In this document: piece by piece, positions 33,964 through 44,244 of the stretch
Numbering within the stretch: position 1 is the stretch's first letter
Layout: each line of letters begins with the position of its first letter
Assembly: GCA_943789365.1 (NCBI GenBank)
Contig: CALSTV010000001.1
Location: 1,736,001-1,800,000 of the forward strand
Length of the DNA: 64,000 nucleotides
Source of the DNA: an uncultured Flavobacteriaceae bacterium
GTDB lineage: Bacteria > Bacteroidota > Bacteroidia > Flavobacteriales > Flavobacteriaceae
Direction: 5' to 3'
Notes under the pieces: model-generated
The model's database searches: none
Told to the model about the DNA's origin: nothing
The model's input: the letters and a program-made list of their open reading frames with translations, nothing else
Made by a program: the position numbers and the translations under genes

Positions 33964-36900
33964 ATGCGTGTCAATCGTTTTTTTGAATTATTAATAAAAA
34001 GAGAGGGTAAACTATTGAAATTTCCAACTTTGGGTTTCGTAGTTTTTCTCTTTATGAGTATTGTCTGTACAGAAGCTCAAATAAAACCAATAGAAGGTTT
34101 TCAGCGCATTCGAAAATATAATTACGAACAAGGTTTTTTTCAAAACACGGTAAAATCAATCACCGCTGATAAAAATGGATATCTGTGGTTTTCTACCCCT
34201 AATGGGTTGATTCGATACGACGGTTATGATTTTGAAAATTATTATCACGATTTTGAAGACAATTATTCAATCCTCAATAATAGCATTAATAAAATTCTAA
34301 AAAGTTCTGATGGAAATCTATGGATTGGAACAAAAGGCTGTACTTGTGTCTATTTTCCTGATGAAGAACGTTTTTTATCATTGGAGAATTCAATTCGAAA
34401 TGACGCCTTTATTAAAGAAGATTCAAAACAGAATATCTGGATAGCCCAAAATGATAAACTGTATGTGTATAGGCCAATGATTGATTCAGAGGCTCCAATT
34501 GTACAGCCAAAGATACTTCAATTAGATACGGCACTTAATAACCAAAGGATTATAGATATTTTGTTTTTGTCAGACTATCAATACCTTGTGGCTACGGCAG
34601 AAACATTGTTGTTGTTGACTGTAAATTTGGAAGAAGAAGAACCCCTTGCGTTTGAAACAAGTCCAATTCAATTAAACATTAAAAACAAGAAAATTACAAA
34701 ACTGCTTAGAAAAGAAAACGCTATTTGGTTAGGAACGAAGTTCGGATTCTATCAGACTTTTTTAGAAAACAATGAATTGATTGTTGTTCGAGAATATACT
34801 GAGTTTGGAAAAGGGAAAATGACTTGGAGGCCTAATGTTTTAGCAATGTATTCCGATAGCAGTAAGAATTTATGGATAGGTACTGAACGTAATGGGATTT
34901 TAAAATTAAATAATGATACTAAGGACTTCACACTGTTCTCCAAAGGTACGACTGACGAACACAGTATTTCAAGCGATCAGGTTTTTTGTTTTTTTGAAGA
35001 TGAATTCGACGTGCTTTGGATAGGTACAATTCAAGGAGGACTTAACAGTTTGGATAAGCATCAAAAACCATTTCATAATTACATTCAAAAAGCGAATGAA
35101 GCCAATTCGATTCCAGAAAACCTCATCACTGATATCGTACAAGCTGCAAATGGTAACATATGGTTTTCACATTACAAGGATGTAATCAGTACCACAAAAA
35201 GCAATTTTGGAGTCTTAACAAAAGCTCCGTTGCTTTTTGAAAAAATGAAGAATAAACTTGCAGATATCAGCCGTGAATTGATTTTTTGTATGTATCAAGA
35301 CACGAAAGGTTACTGGTGGTTGGGTGGAAAAAAGGATGTGTACCTGTATGATGAAGTAAATGATGTTTTAAAAAAAGTGACCATCCAAAACGAATTCAAA
35401 GCTATTGGATTTAGACTCATAAAATCAATTCGACAAGTAGATGAACGTCAAATTTTGATTGGTGGAGGGCAGCTCTTACTACTAGAAAACCCATGGGAAT
35501 CCATTCTCAACAATCAGCCCGTGCAAATCAAAAGTGAATTGTTAAACCTTGGCTATGTCAATGATATTGTTTTAGAAAAGGATAATTTTTATTGGATTGC
35601 AACCCGCGAAGGTTTGTATAAAGTAAAATTAGAACAAGGAAAATTATCAGTAGCACTACACCTAAGCACATCAGAGACTTCTGAAAAACTAAAACTGAAT
35701 CACAACACTGCTTTTTCAATTTATAAAGATAAAAACCGCAATCTTTGGTTGGCGACATACGGGGGTGGTTTGATAAAAATTCAATTAGACAAAGATAGAA
35801 ACCCGATTGACATTAAAAATTACACGAAGAAAAATGGCTTGCCAGATAATGGGGTGTATGGTATTTTGGAGGACGATGAAAGTAAACTTTGGATAAGTAC
35901 AGATATGGGAATCTGTAAGTTTGATCCAATCAAAGAAAAATTCCAAACATTCAACGTAGACGACGGACTCTTAAATAATAACTATAGACAATCTGCTTAT
36001 TTAAAAACAAAGTCGGGTGTAATGCTCATGGCAGGAGCCAATGGCTTGACCGTATTTGACCCAAAACAGATAAAAGAAAACACAATTCCACCCAAATTAC
36101 ACCTATCACAATTAGAGGTCAATGATGAATTGGTTGTGCCGGGAAAAGCATATAACAATCAAATACTCTGTACCAAATCAATCACTGAAATTGATACATT
36201 GATCTTGAATGATAAAAACACAAATATCTCATTTAAGGTCACAGTAAACCACAGCGCTGCACCCAATAAAAATAGGCTCTATTACAAGTTACAAGGACTT
36301 AATAAAGAATGGATAACAAGTAAAAGTGGAAAAGCAACAGTTTCCTATACAAATCTGAGTACAGGGAATTATACTTTTTTATACAAAGCGACCAACGGTG
36401 ATGGTGTAGAAAGTATACAAACCGGGAAGCTCTATATCAAAGTATTGGCACCGTGGTATTTAACTTGGTGGAGTCTTGCAGGATGTATTCTTCTGATAAT
36501 TATTGTTTTATACCTAGTGTTTGAGTATTTGTTTAGACTTGAAAAATTGAAACAAAACTTGAAAATTGAGAAACTGGACAAGAAAAGAAATCAGGAAATG
36601 GAAGAAGCAAAATTACGTTTCTTTACCAATATTTCTCATGACTTTAAAACACCGTTAGCCTTGATAAAAGGCCCTTTTGAAAAAATTGCGGAAAACAATC
36701 CCAATAAGGAAGATAAAAAATACTTTTCCATCATTCAGAACAACATCACAAGATTGCAAACATTGGTTGAAGAGTTGATCTCTTATAGAAAAGCGGAAAC
36801 AGGTCATTTAGATGTGAAGTACTCCAAAACAACTGTAGGAGCCTTCCTATATCCGCTTATGGATTCCTTTGAAGAAAACACGAAGGACACACATGTTCAG

Positions 36901-38175
36901 TTTTTCTATAAAATAGAAAACCCGGAAGAAGAAATACATATAGATATACATAAAACAGAACGCGTTCTACTGAATTTATACTCCAATGCTGTAAAATACT
37001 CTGGAACGAAAAGTACAATCACTTTTACGGCAGGCATAAAAGAGACTGAGGAAAATACGAAGCTGTTTTATTTTGAAATTGAAGACACAGGCATCGGCAT
37101 TTCTCGTGAAAACTTAAAAAGAATATTTGATCGTTTTTATAGAGGCGTTGATGAGGTAGGTGACTGGAGTGGTGTTGGCGTAGGTTTGGCCTTGTCAAAA
37201 TCATTGGTAGAATTAATGGGTGGTACTATTACGGCAGAAAGCGACCTGGGTAAAAAGACCGTTTTTAATGTGGTATTACCTGTAAATCACGAAGCTATTG
37301 ATGGAAACGAAACGGCTCAAAGCGCAGCTAAAAAAGTGTTCGAAGACTTTACACCAGCGGAAGTAGAGGCTGTGAGTCCTGCTACCATATCAAAAGAAAT
37401 TGCGAATTCGTTGCCAACGATATTGATCATTGATGACGAACAAGACATGCGATTGTTTTTACAAAAAGCACTTGCAAATTCTTTTAACGTAGCCTTGGCA
37501 ATTGATGGAGAAGATGGTCTGGAAAAAATGGCTGCGATAAAACCTCAGATAGTCATCAGTGATGTTATGATGCCTAACTTAAACGGTTATCAGGTTTGTG
37601 CAAAAATAAAATCTACTCAGGAAACCTGTCATATTCCTGTAATCCTACTTACAGCACTGGGAGATACTAAAAATAAAATTGAAGGATTGGAATTGGGAGC
37701 AGATGATTACATCTCAAAACCATTCTCAATCAAACATCTGGAAGTTAGAATCAAGCAATTAATTGAAAACAAACAACGAATTATTGATTATTTTTCAAAC
37801 AACAGTTTGTTGCCAATAAAAGAAAATTTAGGAATCTCTAAACGAGATCAGGAGTTTTTAGAAAAGAATATTAAAACCATGGAAGAAAATATCTCTGATG
37901 TATCTTTTGGAGTTGAAGAATTGGCAAAAAGTGCGGGAATGAGTGCTTCTAACTTTTACCGTAGACTAAAACAACTAACAGGGCAAGCGCCCAATGCGTA
38001 CCTTCGAAACTTTAGGTTGCAAAAAGCCGCTGAACTCATACGAAACGATAAAAACTTACAAGCATTCGAAATAATGAGTCATATAGGCATCTCATCGCCT
38101 TCCTATTACTCTACGGCTTTTAAAAAATTACACGGGATGTCCCCTATGGAATACAGTAAAAGCTTTGGAGGTTAA
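33964..38175 (+). CDS. hybrid two-component system regulator (HTCS)
   Basis: The 1403-residue one-protein signalling system senses glycan fragments in the periplasm and activates the locus. The order is: N-terminal membrane/signal segment (about 20-38); two-component regulator propeller repeats (about 45-760, NGYLWFSTPNGLIRYDG and similar); Y_Y_Y domain (about 770-828); transmembrane helix (about 835-858); histidine kinase with His892 in FFTNISHDFKTPLA; and an ATPase domain (NLYSNAVKYSG, DTGIGIS). A receiver domain follows with Asp1200 (VISDVMMPN), then an AraC-type DNA-binding domain (about 1300-1400). All key residues are present. It lies inside the polysaccharide locus, directly before the TonB receptor. 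Confidence 0.95.
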   Translation: MRVNRFFELLIKREGKLLKFPTLGFVVFLFMSIVCTEAQIKPIEGFQRIRKYNYEQGFFQNTVKSITADKNGYLWFSTPNGLIRYDGYDFENYYHDFEDNYSILNNSINKILKSSDGNLWIGTKGCTCVYFPDEERFLSLENSIRNDAFIKEDSKQNIWIAQNDKLYVYRPMIDSEAPIVQPKILQLDTALNNQRIIDILFLSDYQYLVATAETLLLLTVNLEEEEPLAFETSPIQLNIKNKKITKLLRKENAIWLGTKFGFYQTFLENNELIVVREYTEFGKGKMTWRPNVLAMYSDSSKNLWIGTERNGILKLNNDTKDFTLFSKGTTDEHSISSDQVFCFFEDEFDVLWIGTIQGGLNSLDKHQKPFHNYIQKANEANSIPENLITDIVQAANGNIWFSHYKDVISTTKSNFGVLTKAPLLFEKMKNKLADISRELIFCMYQDTKGYWWLGGKKDVYLYDEVNDVLKKVTIQNEFKAIGFRLIKSIRQVDERQILIGGGQLLLLENPWESILNNQPVQIKSELLNLGYVNDIVLEKDNFYWIATREGLYKVKLEQGKLSVALHLSTSETSEKLKLNHNTAFSIYKDKNRNLWLATYGGGLIKIQLDKDRNPIDIKNYTKKNGLPDNGVYGILEDDESKLWISTDMGICKFDPIKEKFQTFNVDDGLLNNNYRQSAYLKTKSGVMLMAGANGLTVFDPKQIKENTIPPKLHLSQLEVNDELVVPGKAYNNQILCTKSITEIDTLILNDKNTNISFKVTVNHSAAPNKNRLYYKLQGLNKEWITSKSGKATVSYTNLSTGNYTFLYKATNGDGVESIQTGKLYIKVLAPWYLTWWSLAGCILLIIIVLYLVFEYLFRLEKLKQNLKIEKLDKKRNQEMEEAKLRFFTNISHDFKTPLALIKGPFEKIAENNPNKEDKKYFSIIQNNITRLQTLVEELISYRKAETGHLDVKYSKTTVGAFLYPLMDSFEENTKDTHVQFFYKIENPEEEIHIDIHKTERVLLNLYSNAVKYSGTKSTITFTAGIKETEENTKLFYFEIEDTGIGISRENLKRIFDRFYRGVDEVGDWSGVGVGLALSKSLVELMGGTITAESDLGKKTVFNVVLPVNHEAIDGNETAQSAAKKVFEDFTPAEVEAVSPATISKEIANSLPTILIIDDEQDMRLFLQKALANSFNVALAIDGEDGLEKMAAIKPQIVISDVMMPNLNGYQVCAKIKSTQETCHIPVILLTALGDTKNKIEGLELGADDYISKPFSIKHLEVRIKQLIENKQRIIDYFSNNSLLPIKENLGISKRDQEFLEKNIKTMEENISDVSFGVEELAKSAGMSASNFYRRLKQLTGQAPNAYLRNFRLQKAAELIRNDKNLQAFEIMSHIGISSPSYYSTAFKKLHGMSPMEYSKSFGG

Positions 38176-38587
38176 AGACGGAAACCATTAAAGAAGTTCA
38201 TCTACTTTCACGAAAAATAGTGTGTTGCGGTTTTGCTTTAGCAATACCATCTTACAATAAATTTTATGAGTTTTACAACGGCACTAATATGTAAAATCTC
38301 TCATATCAGGAACTTGTGTTTTTGAAAACCGGTCAGGAAAGTGCATTTCTTCTCTTAAAACACAGCATCTATATAGCATACGCTTCAAACTACATTAGAA
38401 TTTACGTATATATCGAAACATTTTTAGCGGTCTAAAAGAGAAAAAATACAGCTAAAAACCTGTATATCAGATGGTTGTGTTTTCTTGTTTCGTGCAGTTG
38501 TTTTGAGGAATAATTTGGTCAGATATGAAAAATAGTATTTAGTGATTGCTACTAATTTAGCTCTAACTAACCAACTTAACCCTAAAA
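38176..38587. other. 412-bp control region upstream of the TonB receptor
   Basis: No gene is seen. This is the expected binding region for the hybrid regulator. TTTTTAGCGGTCTAAAAG at 38420-38437 resembles, on the opposite strand, GTTTTTAGAC at 29099-29108 before the first beta-helix gene, and is a possible regulator site. The assignment is weak. Confidence 0.3.
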
Positions 38588-41500
38588 ATGAACTTTAGAA
38601 TAAACAAAAAGGCATCTGGAAAAACACTTCATAAATTAAACATTAAGTTTTTGTTGTTGTTTATCTGTTTTAGTTTTGGTCTTTCTGCTCAGCAGAAAAC
38701 TGAAATAACGGGAACCGTTTTCGATAGCTATGGGAATCCATTACCAGGAGCCAATGTAGTTGTTGTAGGAACTGAAAGAGGTGTCTTGACAAATTTTGAT
38801 GGACAGTTTGAAATAAAAGCAGCTGCCGGAGAAGTATTGTCCTTTTCTTTGATTGGAATGAAAGGCCAAAAGGTTACCATCACAGGTGAGCAGGTGTACA
38901 AAATTGTTTTAGAAGATGATGTCCTAGCATTGGAAGCTGTTGAAATTACAGGAATACGAGGAGCAATAAGTCGAGCCACTAAAATTAAAAGTGAAGCCGC
39001 CAGTGTTGTAGAAGCAATAGCACCAGAAGACATAGGGAATTATTCAGATGACAATATTGTGGATGCCTTGTCTCGTGTTGCTGGGGTACAAGTTGAACGT
39101 GATAATAGTGGAACAGAAGGAGACCGTGTCTCTTTAAGAGGTGTAGGTCCTCAATTTGTAAATGTAACCATCAACGGAAGACAGCCACTTTCTGCGGGTA
39201 GCGAAGGAATTACAAATTTTAGACAGTTCAATCTTGGCGTATTGCCTCCTGAAGTTACATCGGGCGCATTGATATACAAAACACCAGTAGCAAATGTCGT
39301 AGAACCAGGAATTGGAGGATTGGTCGATTTTCAAATCTTAAAACCATTGGCTAAAAATAACTATAAAGGTGACAGTCAGTTTTTTGGAGCAGTTAACCTG
39401 AGAGCTGAATACGATACCAATCAAGAAACCTTTCAACCCAAACCCCGAATAAGTGCCATTTTTGGAGGAAAAACCAAAGATGGAAAACTAGGAGCTTATG
39501 TTTCTGTTCTTGCCAGTGATGTCATAAGAGTGAGAGACGAGCAGTTTGTAAGAGTAAAAACAGGGGTAGATATAAAAGTAGATAACAACAAAGACGGCAT
39601 ATTTGATGAAGCAGATGGAGATGTATTGCATACAAACCTCACTGTACCCGATAAAACAGAAATGAATCCAATTGAAGAAAATCAAAAACGATTAGGATTT
39701 GTTGGGGCTATTGAATGGAAGCCAACAGAGAATCTTACCATTTTGGCAGACGCAACCTATGCAAATTACGATAAAGACTCCTATAGAAACTTATTTAGAC
39801 CCAACTATGGTGCAGGAGCAACCAACGGAGTTTTTGGAAATAAAAATATCTTTCAGCCAGAAGCCATTCAAATTGACAATGGTTTTGTAAGTTATTTTAA
39901 TACGGCAGGCTCTAAAAACTCAAGAGTAAATACACAAATTCAAAACCGTTTGTACAACAGTGGTACTGAAAACCTGATTTCTGGATTGAATGCTGTATGG
40001 GAGAAAGATACATGGAAAATTAACGCAGATGTATCGTATTCTGGTTTGGATTATTTAAATGTATTGAGACAAAACGGAAGAGTTACCTCTAGCTGGAGAG
40101 ATGTAGATCAAAGCAATATTGTATTTGATGCTAGAAACGTGGATGTGCCTTATGTTTCTTTTGGAGAACAGGGCAACCAAGACATTTCTAATTTAGACAA
40201 CTTTAACTTTAACACCTCGTTTAACAGAGAAGTTCAGGTACTAGGTAGAAATATTGCGACCAGGTTAGATGTGAGTAAAGAATTGAACGAAAATGTATCT
40301 ATAGATTTTGGTACGCGATACAACGCTTCAGAACTCGATTCAAGAGAAGCTACCGGATTGATTCCTTATTCAGACGAACAAGAGCAAGCCATTAGAGACG
40401 GATATGACGGCTCCTTTACAAACCCGTTTTTCCCGGAATACAATTCTGGCTACAACCAATGGATTGAAATGGACGCAGACCTCATTGAATCCTTAACTCC
40501 TGAGATTCATCAAATGACAGGAGGTACAGCTTTTGAAGGTGATATATTCGATGCAGAAAGCAGTGAAGGTGATTTGCCTTTTGTAAAATCAAAATCTTTT
40601 AATCTTCAGGAAAACACAACAGCAATCTACGGTCAATTAAATATCAAAGGGAAAATTGGAAACCTTCCATTTAGTGGTAATGTGGGTTTAAGAGCTTTAA
40701 ACACCGCAATACATGTCCGCGGTTTTTCAGGAGTGGTAGTTGTTGACCCTATGGGGAATATTCCTAGTGATATTCAAGACGCTGCGCAATCATCGGTAAA
40801 GAATGACCGATGGGATTATTTACCTTCTTTAAACATAAATTTAGAACTATCAGAAGACTTTCATTTCAGGCTGAGTGCTTCAAAAGCCATTTCACAACCT
40901 AAAATAGTAGATTTAAGACCAAACAATGATATTAGATCCATAAATAGCAATTCTTCAATTTTTGACCCAAGTTCGCCAGACTATGTAGGAGAGGACCTTA
41001 CGGATCCTTCAGTTCCAAGAGGAGAAATTACCTCAGGAAACCCTGAATTAAAACCGTATTCTGCAATTCAGTTTGACGGTACCTTTGAATACTATACCAG
41101 CGCCGGAGGTTCATTTATTGCCAGTGGATTTTACAAAGAGATTTTCGATTTTATCGCCATGCAAAGTGAGCAAGACCAATTGTATGACCCGGCATTGTAT
41201 GGAGTTGAATTGCCTGCCGATGCGCATCCAGATATTTTATACGATGTAATCAAACCAGTTAACTTTTCTGATGCCATATTGTACGGATTTGAGCTTGGGT
41301 TTAACCAACCATTTACATTCTTCCCAGGCGTATTTAAGAGTATGGGGTTACAAGGAAACTGGACACATGTTGAAAGTGATTTTGAAAAGGAAATTGGCGA
41401 CTTTGGAGGTGGATTTCCGGGAACTTCGAAAAATAGCTTTACAGGAATCTTTTACTACGACAAAGACGGCCTAGGAGCACGTGTTGCCTATACCTATCGT

Positions 41501-41749
41501 ACAGACTATTTAAGAAACTTGGGAGCCGGAGGAACAACACGTAGAGCCAACACAATCTACTCCAATGCTTTTGGACAACTCGACGCAAGAATCAGTTATG
41601 CAATTTTAAAGAGAAAACTACAATTCTCCTTAGGAGTTTCCAATGTAATGGGAGAAGGACGTAGACAATACATAGGTGAACCAGAGAACTTCTATGGGTT
41701 TACCTCTAGAGGAGTAAACTATAAATTAGGAATACGCTATAAATTTTAA
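38588..41749 (+). CDS. TonB-dependent receptor of the locus, without SusD partner
   Basis: The 1053-residue outer-membrane transporter has a signal peptide (cleavage near LSAQQ, about residue 35) and a carboxypeptidase regulatory-like domain (about 37-115). The plug (about 125-245; DALSRVAGVQVERD, VSLRGVGPQFVNVTINGR) is of the TIGR01782 type, known from Proteobacterial glycan receptors, rather than SusC. The 22-strand barrel ends with ...GVNYKLGIRYKF, a normal C-terminal aromatic. It would import oligosaccharides. No SusD-like lipoprotein lies beside it; the next gene encodes a small type IX-secreted protein 21 bp away, likely in the same transcript. Confidence 0.9.
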   Translation: MNFRINKKASGKTLHKLNIKFLLLFICFSFGLSAQQKTEITGTVFDSYGNPLPGANVVVVGTERGVLTNFDGQFEIKAAAGEVLSFSLIGMKGQKVTITGEQVYKIVLEDDVLALEAVEITGIRGAISRATKIKSEAASVVEAIAPEDIGNYSDDNIVDALSRVAGVQVERDNSGTEGDRVSLRGVGPQFVNVTINGRQPLSAGSEGITNFRQFNLGVLPPEVTSGALIYKTPVANVVEPGIGGLVDFQILKPLAKNNYKGDSQFFGAVNLRAEYDTNQETFQPKPRISAIFGGKTKDGKLGAYVSVLASDVIRVRDEQFVRVKTGVDIKVDNNKDGIFDEADGDVLHTNLTVPDKTEMNPIEENQKRLGFVGAIEWKPTENLTILADATYANYDKDSYRNLFRPNYGAGATNGVFGNKNIFQPEAIQIDNGFVSYFNTAGSKNSRVNTQIQNRLYNSGTENLISGLNAVWEKDTWKINADVSYSGLDYLNVLRQNGRVTSSWRDVDQSNIVFDARNVDVPYVSFGEQGNQDISNLDNFNFNTSFNREVQVLGRNIATRLDVSKELNENVSIDFGTRYNASELDSREATGLIPYSDEQEQAIRDGYDGSFTNPFFPEYNSGYNQWIEMDADLIESLTPEIHQMTGGTAFEGDIFDAESSEGDLPFVKSKSFNLQENTTAIYGQLNIKGKIGNLPFSGNVGLRALNTAIHVRGFSGVVVVDPMGNIPSDIQDAAQSSVKNDRWDYLPSLNINLELSEDFHFRLSASKAISQPKIVDLRPNNDIRSINSNSSIFDPSSPDYVGEDLTDPSVPRGEITSGNPELKPYSAIQFDGTFEYYTSAGGSFIASGFYKEIFDFIAMQSEQDQLYDPALYGVELPADAHPDILYDVIKPVNFSDAILYGFELGFNQPFTFFPGVFKSMGLQGNWTHVESDFEKEIGDFGGGFPGTSKNSFTGIFYYDKDGLGARVAYTYRTDYLRNLGAGGTTRRANTIYSNAFGQLDARISYAILKRKLQFSLGVSNVMGEGRRQYIGEPENFYGFTSRGVNYKLGIRYKF

Positions 41750-41770
41750 CCAACTAAATTAAATACTATC

Positions 41771-42667
41771 ATGAAAAAAATTACCAAAATAATGAGTAAA
41801 ATCAACACTAAAATAAGCTTCGCAAGCCTTTTGTTTTTTGCTTTTGCACTTCAAGTAAGTCATGCACAAACAACAACTATTGAATTAGACATTCCGCCCT
41901 CTGGAGGGAATGGCGTTGTGGGCGTAATACGTACAATGGCATCTGCCGTAACCGCACATCCGGAAGGGGGAACCTTTACGGTTTCGTTTGATGTGGATCC
42001 CGGACCAACAAGACGTGTATCTCAAGGAGGAGACATTATCGCAGTATGGGCGGCTGGAACAAAGAGTAGATTCTTTTTTGGAACCAATAATGATGTTACT
42101 TCAAATGTCTCAAACTTACAAGTAAACATTATCGATGATAACGGAGGTACTTTAAAAACAAGTGATTTTTCCGATCTTAAATTTGTAGCCGCTTCCATTG
42201 GAAATGCGAAACATGCCGACGATGCAGGAGCTTTTACTTTTAATGGAGACGCCACACAATTTCAATTTGCAGGTACAACAGAACACGAAGAAGACCCTGT
42301 AGCTTTTCCTTTTCCAAGCGCTCAAACAATAACGAGTTTTAATGTAGGTGTTACAAATGACAAAAGTTTAAATAAATGGGGAATAGCTGGGATGACTGTG
42401 TCTGTTACCTATAACGATATCTTAAGCACAAAAGACTTAGCTGAGTTTGCAGACGCAGGTTATAAATTATACCCTAATCCAGCAACTGACAATATCTCTG
42501 TTGAAAGTGAGGCAGGTGCTAACATTACCATCTATAGCATTACTGGCGCCACCATATTACAAGTGAACAACGCAGCAGCAGTACAACAAATAGATACAAG
42601 TGCACTTGCAAAAGGTGTATATTTAGTACGTGTAAACGATGTGGTAAGTAAACTAATAGTAGAATAA
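41771..42667 (+). CDS. secreted 298-residue protein with type IX sorting domain, function unknown
   Basis: The protein has a signal peptide ending VSHA-QTTTIELDIPPSGGNG, a beta-rich domain of about 190 residues (FTVSFDVDPGPTRRVSQGGD, FFFGTNNDVTSNV, DDAGAFTFNGDA) and a C-terminal type A sorting domain from about 228 (YKLYPNPATDNISVESE). I recognise no family in the central domain. It directly follows the TonB receptor and is separated from GH29 by a hairpin. It is the best candidate for a surface glycan-binding partner of a receptor that lacks SusD; this is inference from position and export signal. Confidence 0.75.
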   Translation: MKKITKIMSKINTKISFASLLFFAFALQVSHAQTTTIELDIPPSGGNGVVGVIRTMASAVTAHPEGGTFTVSFDVDPGPTRRVSQGGDIIAVWAAGTKSRFFFGTNNDVTSNVSNLQVNIIDDNGGTLKTSDFSDLKFVAASIGNAKHADDAGAFTFNGDATQFQFAGTTEHEEDPVAFPFPSAQTITSFNVGVTNDKSLNKWGIAGMTVSVTYNDILSTKDLAEFADAGYKLYPNPATDNISVESEAGANITIYSITGATILQVNNAAAVQQIDTSALAKGVYLVRVNDVVSKLIVE

Positions 42668-42685
42668 ATAAAAGTTTGCAAAAAA

Positions 42686-42720
42686 TTTAAGGCGTTGAGG
42701 TAGATGCTCAACGCTTTAAA
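42686..42720 (+). terminator. intergenic hairpin after the receptor pair
   Basis: TTTAAGGCGTTGAG and CTCAACGCTTTAAA form a 14-bp stem (one G-T pair) with a 7-nt loop, 18 bp past the stop. It lacks a T-run and may be an attenuator or mRNA-stabilising stem that lowers expression of the downstream enzymes relative to the receptor. Confidence 0.55.
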
Positions 42721-42744
42721 CTATTAATATTAAATTGAAACCTA

Positions 42745-44229
42745 ATGAAAAAACCATCTATTTTCTCGCTTAAAATAGGCTTTACCCTGTTGTTTTCGGC
42801 CCTAGTTCTTATTTCTTTTAGTAAATTACAAACTAAAAAAGAGAAAACTTGGGAGGAAATGAATGCCTCTAAGAACGTAGAGAAAGAAGCATTTAATGAT
42901 GCAAAATACGGAATGTTTATTCATTGGGGTTTGTATTCCATTCCTGCTGGTGTTTGGAAGGAAAAGAAAATTGAAGACTACGGTAGACCAGCCGTAGCAG
43001 AATGGATTCAGTGTACAGCTCAAATTCCTCGAAAAGAGTATGCAACATTGGCACCTCAGTTTAACCCGGTAAATTTCGATGCCGATGCAATTGCTAAACT
43101 AGCAAAGGACGCTGGTATGAAATACCTCGTAGTGACTTCTAAACACCACGATGGATTTGCCATGTATGACTCTGAAGTAAGTGATTATAATATTGTAGAT
43201 GCAACCCCCTATAAAAAAGATGTGGTAGAAGCTTTGTATGCCGCTTGTCAAAAATATGGGATTGACTTTGGTCTCTATTATTCGCACAATATTGATTGGA
43301 TGGATGGAAATGACTGTGGCTATGCTGATTTGATGGCCTCTGGTAGAGAAGTAAACGCCAAAGCAAAACGAAAAATGGGTGCTAATATTTGGGATCCAAG
43401 TGCAAACACCTTTCAGGAATATTTAGACAATAAAGCCTACCCTCAAGTAAAAGAAATTCTCACAAAATTTCCAAACTTAAAAACCTTATGGTATGACATG
43501 CCACATTATTTAAACTTAGAACAAAGTGCGAAGTTTTACAAAATTGCCTATGATTTACAACCTAAAATGCTTGTGAACGAGCGCGTAGGGAACAACCTAG
43601 GAGATTTTGATATTCCAGGAGATAATAAAATACCAACCGATCATTTGTCAATAACAAAACCTTGGCAAACCGTTGGAACCACAAACAACTCTTGGGGATA
43701 TAAATCCTATGACGAAGACTGGAAATCTGTAAAGGAACTCTTGTTTTGGCTTACAGAGATTGTTTCAAAAGGAGGAAATTATATGCTGAATATTGGGCCA
43801 ACTGGTACAGGGGATGTACCTCAAAAAAGCGTAGATAACCTCAAAGAAGTTGGTGCCTGGTTGTCGATTAATGGTGAGGCCATTTACAACACGAGAAAGT
43901 GGAAAGTCACACATGAAGGCCCCACAAAATTAGAGATGAACGGAACCGGTGAAAGAGCAAAACACAAAGGGATGAAAGTTGAGTTTTCTCCCCAAGATTT
44001 TTGGTTTACTCAGAAAGACAAAACGATCTATGTAATCTCTTTAGAAAATTCAGAAAGAAATGTAGCCATAACATCAATTATAAAAGGGAAAGACGATGTA
44101 AAATCAATAGAGATGCTCGGTTCAAATGACACTGTGAAATGGGAACAAACAGAGGAAGGCTTACATCTTTTATTACCAGAAAAATTTCCAAGTAAAATAG
44201 GTTACTCCTTAAAAGTAGTCCTAAAATAA
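42745..44229 (+). CDS. alpha-L-fucosidase, glycoside hydrolase family 29
   Basis: The 494-residue protein has an N-terminal signal or anchor segment ([19 protein letters not shown]) and a GH29 barrel. Recognised blocks are [17 protein letters not shown]-like ([21 protein letters not shown]), [37 protein letters not shown], and the nucleophile region TLWYDMP with Asp251. MLVNERVGN and [15 protein letters not shown] complete the family pattern. It releases terminal alpha-L-fucose, here probably from a desulfated fucose-rich polysaccharide. The C-terminal beta-sandwich is present. It is the main clue to the substrate of the locus. Confidence 0.95.
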   Translation: MKKPSIFSLKIGFTLLFSALVLISFSKLQTKKEKTWEEMNASKNVEKEAFNDAKYGMFIHWGLYSIPAGVWKEKKIEDYGRPAVAEWIQCTAQIPRKEYATLAPQFNPVNFDADAIAKLAKDAGMKYLVVTSKHHDGFAMYDSEVSDYNIVDATPYKKDVVEALYAACQKYGIDFGLYYSHNIDWMDGNDCGYADLMASGREVNAKAKRKMGANIWDPSANTFQEYLDNKAYPQVKEILTKFPNLKTLWYDMPHYLNLEQSAKFYKIAYDLQPKMLVNERVGNNLGDFDIPGDNKIPTDHLSITKPWQTVGTTNNSWGYKSYDEDWKSVKELLFWLTEIVSKGGNYMLNIGPTGTGDVPQKSVDNLKEVGAWLSINGEAIYNTRKWKVTHEGPTKLEMNGTGERAKHKGMKVEFSPQDFWFTQKDKTIYVISLENSERNVAITSIIKGKDDVKSIEMLGSNDTVKWEQTEEGLHLLLPEKFPSKIGYSLKVVLK

Positions 44230-44244
44230 AAAGACATTTTTAGA

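Noticed and set aside
38176-38587. A small gene upstream of the TonB receptor
   Set aside because: No open frame with plausible start and composition was found; it is best seen as a control region.
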